From a virus: a stretch of DNA of 64,000 bases. Positions 45,061-52,488 of the stretch are shown one piece after another. The notes beneath the pieces are model-generated. The model saw nothing but the letters and a program-made list of their open reading frames with translations. It did not search any database and was not told the DNA's origin. The DNA lies in the IMG/VR virus record IMGVR_UViG_3300015371_000008, positions 1 through 64,000 of that record; one strand, 5' to 3'. Numbering within the stretch: position 1 is the stretch's first letter; every line of letters begins with the position of its first letter. The translations under genes were made by a program, and so were the position numbers.

Positions 45061-45426
45061 TTATTCGACGGGCGGATTTTCAATGATGCGGCGGGCGTAG
45101 CGGACCGCCTCCGGGATCCCCTCGTCCGGGTGGCGGAGAGAGTCGTAGATCTCGACCTGTTCGCGGTTGGGCCGATCGCGGGCGGCCAGAAGGGCGGCGA
45201 TGGCCTCCTCCACTGAGGCGTGGTGGGTGGCCGGGCCGACAGCGAACAGGGGGGAGGCGTGGAAGGGGAGGCGGTCGTGGATGCCGGGTTCGCACAGGGC
45301 GTCTTGGTGACTGGTGTCCTCGTGCGGGGCGGGTGCCTTGTCGGGCCAGTAGCAGCCGAGGAGGGCGCCGTCTGCGTAGACGCTGCGTCCTTTGACGCGG
45401 AAAGGCTGGGTTGTGATGTCTGGCAT
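45061..45426 (-). CDS. hypothetical protein, 121 aa
   Basis: MPDITTQPFRVKGRSVYADG after GGAGCAAGCCC. Strand-rich start, then helix (SVEEAIAALLAARDR). Preceded by TAGCCT -10 (45472-45477) behind ACTAAATGCATG and by an AAGAGCGACAC segment with little stem. Unrecognised. Confidence 0.75.
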   Translation of the reverse strand: MPDITTQPFRVKGRSVYADGALLGCYWPDKAPAPHEDTSHQDALCEPGIHDRLPFHASPLFAVGPATHHASVEEAIAALLAARDRPNREQVEIYDSLRHPDEGIPEAVRYARRIIENPPVE

Positions 45427-45471
45427 GGGCTTGCTCCGTGGTGCGTGTGGTGTCGCTCTTCAAGCCATGTC

Positions 45472-45488
45472 AGGCTACATGCATTTAG
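45472..45488 (-). promoter_or_regulatory. CTAAATG-type -10 region
   Basis: TAGCCT (45472-45477) adjoining ACTAAATGCATG. No good -35. Confidence 0.5.
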
Positions 45489-45509
45489 TGTTTCGGTGTA
45501 GATGCCTGT

Positions 45510-45549
45510 GGGGCTCAACCGTGTCACGGTGACCGGTCAAGCCCCACGT
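45510..45549 (-). terminator. 14-bp hairpin after the 45559-45840 gene
   Basis: GTGGGGCTTGACCG/CGGTTGAGCCCCAC with a 12-nt loop, no T-run. It isolates the operon upstream. Confidence 0.7.
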
Positions 45550-45558
45550 CAGAGGTGT

Positions 45559-45840
45559 TCACGCTGAGTCGCTGCGCAGTGTCTCCAGGTAAGGGTTGTG
45601 CGGGCCGGGCTTGACGATGCCGGTCTCGCGGGCGTAGCGGACCCGGGCCAGTTCCCACGCCATCGACAGGGCGCCGGTGATGGATCGCGGGGAGTTGTGG
45701 GCCACATCGTCGATCAGCGCCGACAGGCGCTCCAGATCAGTCCGACTGGCGCGGGCGAGCTTGTTCAGTTCGGCTGTGCGGGGGTCGGAGGGGGTGCGGC
45801 CCCGGCGGGGGCCGAGGGTGAGTTCGCGGGCGCGGCTCAC
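45559..45840 (-). CDS. hypothetical protein, 93 aa
   Basis: GTG in a GTGA overlap. MSRARELTLGPRRGRTPSDP (basic), then helices (AELNKLARASRTDLERLSAL). End of a three-gene operon that includes two membrane peptides. Function unknown. Confidence 0.72.
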   Translation of the reverse strand: MSRARELTLGPRRGRTPSDPRTAELNKLARASRTDLERLSALIDDVAHNSPRSITGALSMAWELARVRYARETGIVKPGPHNPYLETLRSDSA

Positions 45841-46013
45841 CGGCCCGTCTCCCGCCGTACCGTCTTGATCACCATGATGACGACGAGGGCGGCCCAGTGG
45901 GCGGCGCACGTGGTCAGGGCCATCCAGGCGCCCAGTTCCGGGGTGATGACGCCGACGGCCATCAGGAGGGTGAAGACGGCCAGGAAGCCGAGCACGGACG
46001 CGGTGAACTTCAT
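45837..46013 (-). CDS. membrane protein, 58 aa
   Basis: MKFTASVLGFLAVFTLLMAV, GVITPELGAWMALTTCAAHW; two hydrophobic segments then a basic tail. ATGA overlap with the 25-aa peptide upstream. Topology compatible with a holin but unproven. Confidence 0.72.
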   Translation of the reverse strand: MKFTASVLGFLAVFTLLMAVGVITPELGAWMALTTCAAHWAALVVIMVIKTVRRETGR

Positions 46014-46087
46014 CGGCCGCTCGCCACCTTTACGGTGGCGTAGGCCAGGACGGCGCTGATCTGGATGACGATGACGGTGACGATCAT
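46010..46087 (-). CDS. 25-aa membrane peptide
   Basis: MIVTVIVIQISAVLAYATVK then VASGR. Excellent ribosome site AGGAG six nt upstream, so very likely translated. First gene after the strong promoter at 46127-46156. Confidence 0.68.
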   Translation of the reverse strand: MIVTVIVIQISAVLAYATVKVASGR

Positions 46088-46101
46088 TTCTTACTCCTGT
46101 G

Positions 46102-46156
46102 GTGTTGGTCGCTCTCCAACACTCCAAAGATACAGTCATTTAGCGTCTCGGGTCAA
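46102..46156 (-). promoter_or_regulatory. reference CTAAATG promoter plus GAGCGA hairpin
   Basis: TTGACC (46151-46156), 18 nt with CGCTAAATGACTG, TATCTT (46127-46132), then the seven-pair hairpin GTGTTGG-AGAGCGA-CCAACAC (46102-46122) and AGGAG. Confidence 0.9.
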
Positions 46157-46797
46157 GGGGTTTTGACGAGGTCGAAGAACTCGCTGCGCATCGCCACACT
46201 GTCCCGGAACGAGCCGCGCAGGTGCGACGTCACCATGGCCGCGCCGACCGCGCGGGCTCCCCGCAGCGTCATGCAGGAGTGCGCTGACCGGATCACGCAC
46301 GCCGCCCCCTCGGTGTCGAGGTTGCGGACGATCGCGTCCACGATCTGATCGCCGAGGCGTTCCTGCATCTGCGGCCGGGCCGCGTACTCCTGCACGATCC
46401 GGGCCAGCTTCGACAGGCCGACCACGCGGGCGCCCGGCGCTGGAACGTAGCCGACGGCGGCCGTGCCGGTGAAGGCGAGGAGGTGGTGTTCGCAGATTGA
46501 GGTGAACGCGATACCCGGCACGATGATCATGCCGGGGTTGTTCGACGGCGGCGGGAATGTCCGGGCGAAGTGCCGGTCCGGGTCGGCCCGAGTTCCGGCC
46601 GTCAGCTCGACCAGGGCGCGCACGAACCGGCCCGGCGTCTCCTCGGTGCCGTCGTCGTCGCACGGCATCCCCAGCGCCCGCAGCATCGCGCGGGCATGCA
46701 TGACGGCGACGTTGAAGTCCCCGGCCGCTTCCGGGTCCGTCTCGATGTAGCCGACCGGGTCCGGCAACCCGTACGTGTAGATCTCTTCTACGGCCAT
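46153..46797 (-). CDS. folE: GTP cyclohydrolase I
   Basis: 214 residues. The zinc site SICEHHLLAFTG gives C102, H104 and H105; with AHSCMTLRG (C175) and GLSKLARIV...QERLGDQI this is a complete FolE. It converts GTP to dihydroneopterin triphosphate, the first step towards 7-deazaguanine. Last gene of queC-queD-queE-folE order in transcription. TGATG overlap with queE. Confidence 0.94.
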   Translation of the reverse strand: MAVEEIYTYGLPDPVGYIETDPEAAGDFNVAVMHARAMLRALGMPCDDDGTEETPGRFVRALVELTAGTRADPDRHFARTFPPPSNNPGMIIVPGIAFTSICEHHLLAFTGTAAVGYVPAPGARVVGLSKLARIVQEYAARPQMQERLGDQIVDAIVRNLDTEGAACVIRSAHSCMTLRGARAVGAAMVTSHLRGSFRDSVAMRSEFFDLVKTP

Positions 46798-47534
46798 CAG
46801 CGCCCCCGCTCGTCTCCCCAGAGCAGCACATGCATGCGATGGGTGTAGTTGAACCGGTAGAACAGCGCCTGCTCTACGGTGTTCCTGGTGGTGACGGCCA
46901 GCACTTCGGCGCTCCGCCCCTCCGGCATGATCCAGACGCGTTCGGCCGGGATGTCCAGGTCAGTGACGTAGGCGGCGACCGCATCGACGTCAGAGGCGAT
47001 ACGGCATACCCACTTGAAGACGGCTTTGCCCGTGTCGCGGAACGCGGTCAGCACCTCGGGCCGGATCCGCTTCTCCTCGCTCATCCCGGCGTGCGCCAAC
47101 TTGGGGCTCACGTTGAACTGGCTTACGCAGGCAACCGTGTAGGCGTCGGGGGTGATGGTGCCGTTCGTCTCCACCTCCACCCGTTTGCCGAGCCGCTTCA
47201 GCCCGTCCAGCAGGCTGCGCCATCCCTCCTGCTGCTGGTGCAGTAGCGGTTCACCGCCGGTGATGACGACCATGTCGGCGCCGTGCTGCTCCACTTCGGC
47301 CAGGATCCCGGCGACCGGCGCCCGCGTCAGCTCCTCGCGCAGGTTGTAGCGGTCGGCGTTCCAGGTGTATTGGGTATCGCACCAGCCGCAGGACAGGTTG
47401 CAGCCGCCAGTGCGGACGAACGACGCCGTACGGCCCGCCGACGCTCCTTCGCCTTGCCAGGTTGGGCCGAAGCATTCGGCGATCACCAGGGATTCGTCTG
47501 TGCTGAACAGCTCAACCGGGGGGGTGTCGGTCAT
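46797..47534 (-). CDS. queE: 7-carboxy-7-deazaguanine synthase (radical SAM)
   Basis: Start MTDTPPVELFSTDESLVIAE five nt after GGGAG, ATGA overlap with queD. The radical-SAM cluster motif C45xxxC49xxC52 (GGCNLSCGWCDTQYTW) and ITGGEPLL are present, with the QueE-typical start GPTWQGEGASAGRTASFVR. It converts 6-carboxytetrahydropterin to CDG. 245 residues, full length. Confidence 0.94.
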   Translation of the reverse strand: MTDTPPVELFSTDESLVIAECFGPTWQGEGASAGRTASFVRTGGCNLSCGWCDTQYTWNADRYNLREELTRAPVAGILAEVEQHGADMVVITGGEPLLHQQQEGWRSLLDGLKRLGKRVEVETNGTITPDAYTVACVSQFNVSPKLAHAGMSEEKRIRPEVLTAFRDTGKAVFKWVCRIASDVDAVAAYVTDLDIPAERVWIMPEGRSAEVLAVTTRNTVEQALFYRFNYTHRMHVLLWGDERGR

Positions 47535-48037
47535 GCGCTCTCCCGTAGGGGTTGGGTGGCTCGGGACCACACCTCGCGCACGGTGACGCGGGGGGCGGGC
47601 GCCTCCCACTCTGCCGCGTTGACGTGGGTCTCCGTCACCACAACGCGCGCAATGTGGGTGCCGTCCGGCGGTTCCGGCGGCAGCCACATGACGGCCCGGT
47701 CGGCGATCATCTCCGCGACCGCCTCCACCGTCGGCCAGTCGGCGCCGGGCCAGTCGTAGCCGAACCGGAACACCTTGCAGCCGTGCTCCAGCAGGATCTT
47801 GGCCAGCGGATCCTGATTGCCGAGCATGGCGCCGTGGTCAAGGTTGGTGTCGATCCAGGCGCGCATGTGCGCCTTGAAGCCGCCGAACTCCACGATCGTG
47901 CCGTAGCCGTCCAGTTCGGGGGCGGACACCGTTACCGTGGCCCACCAGGAGTGGCCGTGCAGGTTGGTGCACTTGTCGCCGAGTAGCGGCAGCCGGTGGG
48001 CCGCTTCGAAATTATGACGAACGGAAATGGAGCGCAT
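47531..48037 (-). CDS. queD: 6-carboxytetrahydropterin synthase
   Basis: 168 residues. MRSISVRHNFEAAHRL and NLHGHSW give the three zinc histidines (H14, H27, H29), with C23 as the catalytic Cys. It converts dihydroneopterin triphosphate to CPH4. The start codon lies inside a perfect 14-bp hairpin (48029-48064). Confidence 0.93.
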   Translation of the reverse strand: MRSISVRHNFEAAHRLPLLGDKCTNLHGHSWWATVTVSAPELDGYGTIVEFGGFKAHMRAWIDTNLDHGAMLGNQDPLAKILLEHGCKVFRFGYDWPGADWPTVEAVAEMIADRAVMWLPPEPPDGTHIARVVVTETHVNAAEWEAPAPRVTVREVWSRATQPLRESA

Positions 48038-48064
48038 CCCCGGATCGTGGCGGGGATGCGCTCC
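48029..48064 (-). promoter_or_regulatory. 14-bp hairpin over the queD start codon
   Basis: GGAGCGCATCCCCG/CGGGGATGCGCTCC with an 8-nt loop. The ATG of queD is in the 3' arm and AAGGAG adjoins the 5' arm, so translation start should be occluded when folded. Confidence 0.75.
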
Positions 48065-48081
48065 TTGTGTCGCGGCCTGGG

Positions 48082-48201
48082 TCAGTCCAGGTTGCGGGAC
48101 AGCCAGCGGTCGTATTCCGTTTCGCGGGCTGCCTGCTCCGTCTTCTCTTCGCAGGCCGGGGTGCAGACGAAGTGGCCGCAGTCAGAGCACATACTGTTCA
48201 T
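48082..48201 (-). CDS. zinc-binding small protein, 39 aa
   Basis: MNSMCSDCGHFVCTPACEEK, then a charged helix. CSDC...CTPAC is a zinc-ribbon pattern. ATG after GGGAGAAATTC. Unrecognised. Confidence 0.74.
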   Translation of the reverse strand: MNSMCSDCGHFVCTPACEEKTEQAARETEYDRWLSRNLD

Positions 48202-48242
48202 GAATTTCTCCCTGGGGGGGTCGCAGGTTAGCGGTTGGGGGG

Positions 48243-48659
48243 TTAGGCGGCGCACTTGTCGGCGTCGCGGCAGAAGTGCTGGGCGGGGCCGCAGATGCGG
48301 GCGGCTTCGCGGATCGTCTTCGGGCTCCAGTAGCAGTCCCGCTCCACGTAGATCGGGACGGGCAGGCCGTACCTGGCCCGGCCCACCGTCTGCTCCAGGT
48401 CGCGCAGGTCGAAGTAGCACAGCTCGGCACCCTGCGGGTTACCGGCCAGTCGGACGTAGCCGAATACTTCGCCGGTGGTGTCGAAGTCGTCGGCGAACTC
48501 GGTCACCCACCAGTCGCCTGCGGCGCCGAAGTAGTGGACGTGGACGGTGGCGTCCAGCCCCTTGCCTTCCTGGGCGTAGAGCTTCGGGTATTTGGCGAGT
48601 TCGCGGGCGGTGGGGTAGAAGCGGTGGCCGCGAAGGCGCCGGTTCTTCTCGATGAACAT
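48243..48659 (-). CDS. DUF2958-like protein
   Basis: Start MFIEKNRRLRGHRFYPTARE after AGGAGAACAG. The segment GDWWVTEFADDFDTTGEVFG, ELCYFDLRDLEQTVG and YVERDCYWSPKTIREA matches the DUF2958 pattern (W-tEfd....fFG.v, Gy-sl-eLe, ierDl-w-p-tl). Widespread in mobile elements, function unknown. Confidence 0.75.
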   Translation of the reverse strand: MFIEKNRRLRGHRFYPTARELAKYPKLYAQEGKGLDATVHVHYFGAAGDWWVTEFADDFDTTGEVFGYVRLAGNPQGAELCYFDLRDLEQTVGRARYGLPVPIYVERDCYWSPKTIREAARICGPAQHFCRDADKCAA

Positions 48660-48717
48660 CTGTTCTCCTGTGCGTCGCTCAAGGTGGGGGCCCCGGATCC
48701 CGGGGCCCATCGGCCGG

Positions 48718-48852
48718 TCAGAACATGCATCCCAGGCGGGCGACGACGATCTCCCAGGCCCACTCGCGGAAGGCGGGGACGAAGATCAGGGCGGCGATGT
48801 GGGCGACGAACAGCGTGACGCCGATAACGAAGGGGAGGTCGCTGCGCTTCAT
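48718..48852 (-). CDS. small membrane protein, 44 aa
   Basis: MKRSDLPFVIGVTLFVAHIA, ALIFVPAFREWAWEIVVARL. One or two hydrophobic segments. Ribosome site AGGAGAAGATC, TGA at 48718. First gene behind a strong promoter/hairpin. Confidence 0.74.
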   Translation of the reverse strand: MKRSDLPFVIGVTLFVAHIAALIFVPAFREWAWEIVVARLGCMF

Positions 48853-48870
48853 GATCTTCTCCTGGGGGTG

Positions 48871-48924
48871 TCGGTCGCTCTTTCCGATACCCCAAAGATA
48901 CAGTCATTTAGCGCCTCAGGTCAA
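48871..48924 (-). promoter_or_regulatory. CTAAATG promoter plus GAGCGA hairpin
   Basis: TTGACC (48919-48924), 18 nt with CGCTAAATGACTG, TATCTT (48895-48900). Hairpin TCGG-AAAGAGCGA-CCGA (48871-48887). Confidence 0.85.
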
Positions 48925-49787
48925 GGGCCGTAGCCCATCGCGTTCATCACCGCGTACACCTCGCCCAGCCGGGCCGGACTCGTCGTCACGACGTTCCAGT
49001 GCAGCCGGTTCCAGAACTCGCGTGCCGGTTCGGTGAAGTCGATGCCGTCCGGATACGTCGCCTCCACCTGCCGCCGGTAGCCCCGGGCGGCGAACGCCAC
49101 ATACCGGTACAGGCAGGCCCAGCAGCGTCCGCAGTGGCCCGGCATGTCGGCGAAGCAGGAGCGGGCGGCCAAGGCGTCCTCCAGCCAGCCCCGGGCGGCC
49201 CACCATGACACGCAGTCGGCCTTGGACATGCCGATCAGTGGGGAGGACAGGCGGAAGTCGAAGCCGTTCGCGGTGGCCATGTGCTGCATGGTGGACGCCC
49301 ACCGGAACGACTTGTCGCCGCCGACGATCGGTGTCTCCAGGTAGTTGCCGCCCAGGTGGCCGAACCAGACTTCGCCCCACCAGCCGTGAGCGTGCGCCCA
49401 TTCCAGCAGCCGCCACACGATGATCGAATTGCGGCCGATCTGGAAGTCTCCGACGGCGGTCCAGTCGTCGCCCACCTCCAGCATGTGCAGGCGGCCCTCA
49501 GTCAGCCGTAGCGCGGCTTCCCGGTCGCGGCGGGCGTACGGCACGCCGGTGGCCGCCATGACCGCCTCTACGGGCAATCCAGCGGCGCGGGCCATCCGGT
49601 AGCAGGTGGAGGAGTCCAGGCCGCCGGACACCGGGATGATGATCCGGAAACGCGGGTCGTCACGGTCGGCGTGCGGCAGCATCTGCCGCCGGAACGCGGT
49701 GTCGTCGCGACCCAGCCGCCACACCGCGCCCGGGTCGCCGCCGTCCAGCGCCGTCATCTCTTCGACTGCGTCGCCGGGCAGGTTCAC
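48921..49787 (-). CDS. queC: 7-cyano-7-deazaguanine synthase
   Basis: GTG seven nt after GGAGG, GTGA overlap with dpdA. The PP-loop SGGLDS (residues 54-59, IIPVSGGLDSSTCY) adenylates the substrate. The C-terminal SCFADMPGHCGRCWACLYR is the QueC zinc motif. It converts CDG to preQ0. At 288 residues it is about 50 longer than typical, mainly at the N-terminus. Confidence 0.9.
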   Translation of the reverse strand: MNLPGDAVEEMTALDGGDPGAVWRLGRDDTAFRRQMLPHADRDDPRFRIIIPVSGGLDSSTCYRMARAAGLPVEAVMAATGVPYARRDREAALRLTEGRLHMLEVGDDWTAVGDFQIGRNSIIVWRLLEWAHAHGWWGEVWFGHLGGNYLETPIVGGDKSFRWASTMQHMATANGFDFRLSSPLIGMSKADCVSWWAARGWLEDALAARSCFADMPGHCGRCWACLYRYVAFAARGYRRQVEATYPDGIDFTEPAREFWNRLHWNVVTTSPARLGEVYAVMNAMGYGP

Positions 49788-50731
49788 GCTGCCGCCTCCT
49801 GTCGTGTGCGCTGCACGACCAGGTCCACGATCAGGTCGAAGTCGCCCTCCGATCCAACCGCGAGGTAGATCTTGGGGCCGTTGAAGTGGATTCCGGGCGG
49901 TGTCGGTACGTAACGGTGGACGGCCAGGTGGTCGGCGTAGTTCATCCACGACAACAGTGCGGAGGAGGAGGTCCAGTCGCGTTCGGCCCGGCCCAGCTCC
50001 TTGCCGCGCATGCCGACGCGGGCGAAGCCAGGGTTGGCCAGAGCGACGGGATCGCCGCCATAGGCGCGCACCAGACTGGCGGAGGGGCGTCTAACTCCCC
50101 TTTTGATGTCGTCGGGGTGGCGCACGCACACCCATCGACCTCGCCCGCTATCGAAAAGGGTGATGGAGCCGTTGCGACTGCCCTGGGACCAGAAGGATGA
50201 GTCCACGCTGTAGAAGGGCAGCAGATCGGGGTAGGGCGGCCGGGTCATGCCGAGTCCGTGCAGGACGGCGCCGTGCGCTCGTGCGATCTTGTGGGCGCGG
50301 ATGAGCCACTGCATCATCGCCTTGCCCCGGGCGTTGACGGCGACGCCGCCGCCGAGGGCGACGAACGGATGCGTCGCGCACCACCGTTCCAGTTCCGACC
50401 ATGGCGAGCCGACGTGGAAGATCGGGATGATGTAGGTGGCGTCGCCCACCATCTGCTCCAGTTCCAGGGTGTTGCGGCCGGACGCGGCCGGATCCCCGAT
50501 GACGTCCAGTGTCATGGCGCAGTTGACGTACGGGCCGTATACCTGCAACCAGGTTGCATACCCCTTCAGCGAGATCGTCTTGCCTGTGGTGTAGGCGGTG
50601 AACGCCCCCGAGTCGGCCATGAAATCCACCTCCACGCCCCGTTCCCGGGCCCGGCGGACCAGCTTGCCCAGGTCCGTCTTGGCGAAGTAGGCGAACGAGC
50701 CGAGGATGGTGACGCGGCGTTCAGGCTGCAC
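49784..50731 (-). CDS. dpdA: DpdA-like DNA-guanine transglycosylase
   Basis: 315 residues from GTG. FMADSGAFTAYTTG carries the TGT-type Asp (D40) of DSGGF, and HGLGMTRP...FYSVDSSFW supplies the second catalytic-type Asp (D177). No C-terminal zinc motif of tRNA enzymes is seen, as expected for phage DpdA. It would exchange guanine in DNA for preQ0 or a derivative. Coupled to queC. Confidence 0.85.
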   Translation of the reverse strand: MQPERRVTILGSFAYFAKTDLGKLVRRARERGVEVDFMADSGAFTAYTTGKTISLKGYATWLQVYGPYVNCAMTLDVIGDPAASGRNTLELEQMVGDATYIIPIFHVGSPWSELERWCATHPFVALGGGVAVNARGKAMMQWLIRAHKIARAHGAVLHGLGMTRPPYPDLLPFYSVDSSFWSQGSRNGSITLFDSGRGRWVCVRHPDDIKRGVRRPSASLVRAYGGDPVALANPGFARVGMRGKELGRAERDWTSSSALLSWMNYADHLAVHRYVPTPPGIHFNGPKIYLAVGSEGDFDLIVDLVVQRTRQEAAA

Positions 50732-51377
50732 TGTCGTGCGCCCACTCGATCAGCCGAATGAACCGGGCGGAGTCGTCCAGTTCCCCGTACGGCTCGGTCA
50801 AGTCCATGAAGAAGTTGCGGATGTGCGGCGGCACCTTGAACCGCAGCAGCGGCCACAGGTCGGAGTCGTCGGGGTCGCCGTATTCCTTCTCCAGGTCGTC
50901 CAGGGTGGGCGGCTCACCCAGGGATGCGATCATGTCGTCCAGGTCGGTTTGGGAGTATCCGGCGAGTTCGAGCAGGTCGGGGTTGTCGTCGGCGATCTCG
51001 TCCAGGACTTCGACCAGGAGACGGTCGTCCCAGCCGCCCAGTTCCGACAGCCGGTTGTCGGCCACCAGGTACGCCTCGGCTTCGGCGTCGGAGCGGGATG
51101 CCCAGCCGCGCACGATCGGGACCAGCCAGTCGCCGTCGGCTTCGGTGACGCCTTCGGGCGGGGTGGCGCCGTCGGCGCGCATGGAGTCCAGGGCGGCCAG
51201 GCGGCCGTGCCCGGCGACGAGGCGGCCGGTGCGTTCGTCGAGGAGTCCGGCCATGGTGACGCCGAATTTTTCGATCGACGCGCGGATGGCGCTGGCTTGG
51301 TGCGCTTTCGGATTGCGGGTCGCGCGGGTGATGCCGGACAGGGGCAGGTGGTCGATGCGGCGGGAGGTGGTCGTCAC
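50721..51377 (-). CDS. ParB/Srx-like protein beside dpdA
   Basis: 218 residues. RNPKAHQASAIRASIEKFGV and LVAGHGRLAALDSMR match the ParB N-terminal domain (GHxR box, here GHGR), followed by PIVRGWASRSDAEAEAYLVADN, typical of phage ParB-like nucleases. CTP/ATP-dependent nuclease or DNA-binding activity is inferred. It overlaps dpdA by 11 nt, and such proteins often lie near DNA-modification genes. Confidence 0.85.
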   Translation of the reverse strand: MTTTSRRIDHLPLSGITRATRNPKAHQASAIRASIEKFGVTMAGLLDERTGRLVAGHGRLAALDSMRADGATPPEGVTEADGDWLVPIVRGWASRSDAEAEAYLVADNRLSELGGWDDRLLVEVLDEIADDNPDLLELAGYSQTDLDDMIASLGEPPTLDDLEKEYGDPDDSDLWPLLRFKVPPHIRNFFMDLTEPYGELDDSARFIRLIEWAHDSAA

Positions 51378-51404
51378 GTCCGGCAGCGTGCCCGACGCCG
51401 GAGG

Positions 51405-51854
51405 TTAAGGTCGCGTCCTTTCGGCGCGGCCGAACAGCCACAGGATGTGGGTGACGACGACGTCCAGGCGGTGGGTGTCTCCGATCGTGTTGCCCCATTC
51501 GGAGATGTAGGCGCAGGCTCCCCGCACGGGCACGACGGTGATCTCTATTCCGGCGTCGTGAATGGCGGGTGGTCCTGCGTGCACGCAGGAGCTTCCGGCG
51601 TCGTCGGTGTAGGTGTAGCCCGGTAGGCCGTGTTCGGTGAGGCGCTGCATGAGGACCCGTCCGGCCGTCTGTGGTTCCCACCGTCGCATGATGCCCGCGC
51701 CGACCTTTCGTCGCTCCCGAAAGTCCTGCCACTTAGCGTTCGCATGACGATACGCCTCGTTACGCGGGAAGGTCTCGGGATCGTGCACCTTTTCGGCGCG
51801 TCCTACTGCTTCAACGGCATCGTCCGGATCTTCGGGTGCTGGCAGAACGGGCAC
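51405..51854 (-). CDS. hypothetical protein, 149 aa
   Basis: The longest frame starts GTG 51854, overlapping the upstream gene by 52 nt. A GTG at 51788 would remove the overlap. RRKVGAGIMRRWEPQTAGRV then beta strands with GCSSCVHAGPP-like cysteines. It ends GRAERTRP at AAGGACGCGACCTTAA. Unrecognised. Confidence 0.65.
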   Translation of the reverse strand: MPVLPAPEDPDDAVEAVGRAEKVHDPETFPRNEAYRHANAKWQDFRERRKVGAGIMRRWEPQTAGRVLMQRLTEHGLPGYTYTDDAGSSCVHAGPPAIHDAGIEITVVPVRGACAYISEWGNTIGDTHRLDVVVTHILWLFGRAERTRP

Positions 51855-52435
51855 TTACAGCGGGTGTAGCGCTTCCCGCGACGCAGCTGCTGAAGGGCTA
51901 TCTTCCCCGAACAGCGGTAGTGCCGCCCCTCCCGGCACGGATTCGACACATCGACGAGCTTGCCGACCAGCGGGGTGGTGTGGTTCGGCCCCAGCGCCTC
52001 CCATGTGGCCTGCGCCCCCGCCTTCCGCCCCCGCTCTTCGGCCGCGAGGGCGGCCACGAGGGCGGCGCGGATCTGCTCCAGCGTTCCGGAGGCGACACCG
52101 GGCAGGGCCAGCAGGTCGGCGTCGGCCATCTCCAAGAGATCTCCGATCTTGGGGTTGTGGGTGACAGCGTCACGGAGCAGGACGTGCGCACGCAGCCCTC
52201 GATCCAGGGCCCTGCTTGCGCGGCTTGGCACGCCGGGCAGCCCGTCGGCGACGGGCTCATCTGCCGACACCAACTCCAGATCCAGGAAGTGTCTTACCAG
52301 ATGGCGGATCTCCGTGCTGCTCACTGTGACCACGGCGACACTCACAAAATCGTTGTACCCGGACAGCCTCGCGGCCACCCGGGAACCGGCAGGTTGCGTG
52401 GCCGCGAACAGCCACTTGATCCTTTCTATCATCAA
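51803..52435 (-). CDS. HhH-like plus zinc C-terminus protein, 210 aa
   Basis: MMIERIKWLFAATQPAGSRV. The middle MADADLLALPGVASGTLEQIRAALVAAL has the look of a helix-hairpin-helix DNA-binding unit. The C-terminus has NPCREGRHYRCSGK and KCPFCQHPKIR, zinc-ribbon-like. Likely DNA-binding. Confidence 0.7.
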   Translation of the reverse strand: MMIERIKWLFAATQPAGSRVAARLSGYNDFVSVAVVTVSSTEIRHLVRHFLDLELVSADEPVADGLPGVPSRASRALDRGLRAHVLLRDAVTHNPKIGDLLEMADADLLALPGVASGTLEQIRAALVAALAAEERGRKAGAQATWEALGPNHTTPLVGKLVDVSNPCREGRHYRCSGKIALQQLRRGKRYTRCKCPFCQHPKIRTMPLKQ

Positions 52436-52471
52436 GGGCCGGGCCCCCGACAGTAGGGGGTCCGGCCCTTG
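52433..52471 (-). terminator. 16-bp hairpin between two genes
   Basis: CAAGGGCCGGACCCCC pairs with GGGGGCCCGGCCCTTG (one mismatch) around TACTGTC. It separates the 52489 membrane-protein gene from the one downstream. No T-run. Confidence 0.72.
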
Positions 52472-52488
52472 AGATGGGCGCTAAATGG

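Noticed and set aside
48029-48064. preQ1 riboswitch at queD
   Set aside because: The hairpin lacks the small H-type pseudoknot and A-rich tail of known preQ1 aptamers.
30508-51420. Shared CGCGACCTTAAC upstream of the 30142 and 50721 genes
   Set aside because: Two copies of 12 nt at unrelated places, one of them containing a stop codon. Too little to call a regulatory element.
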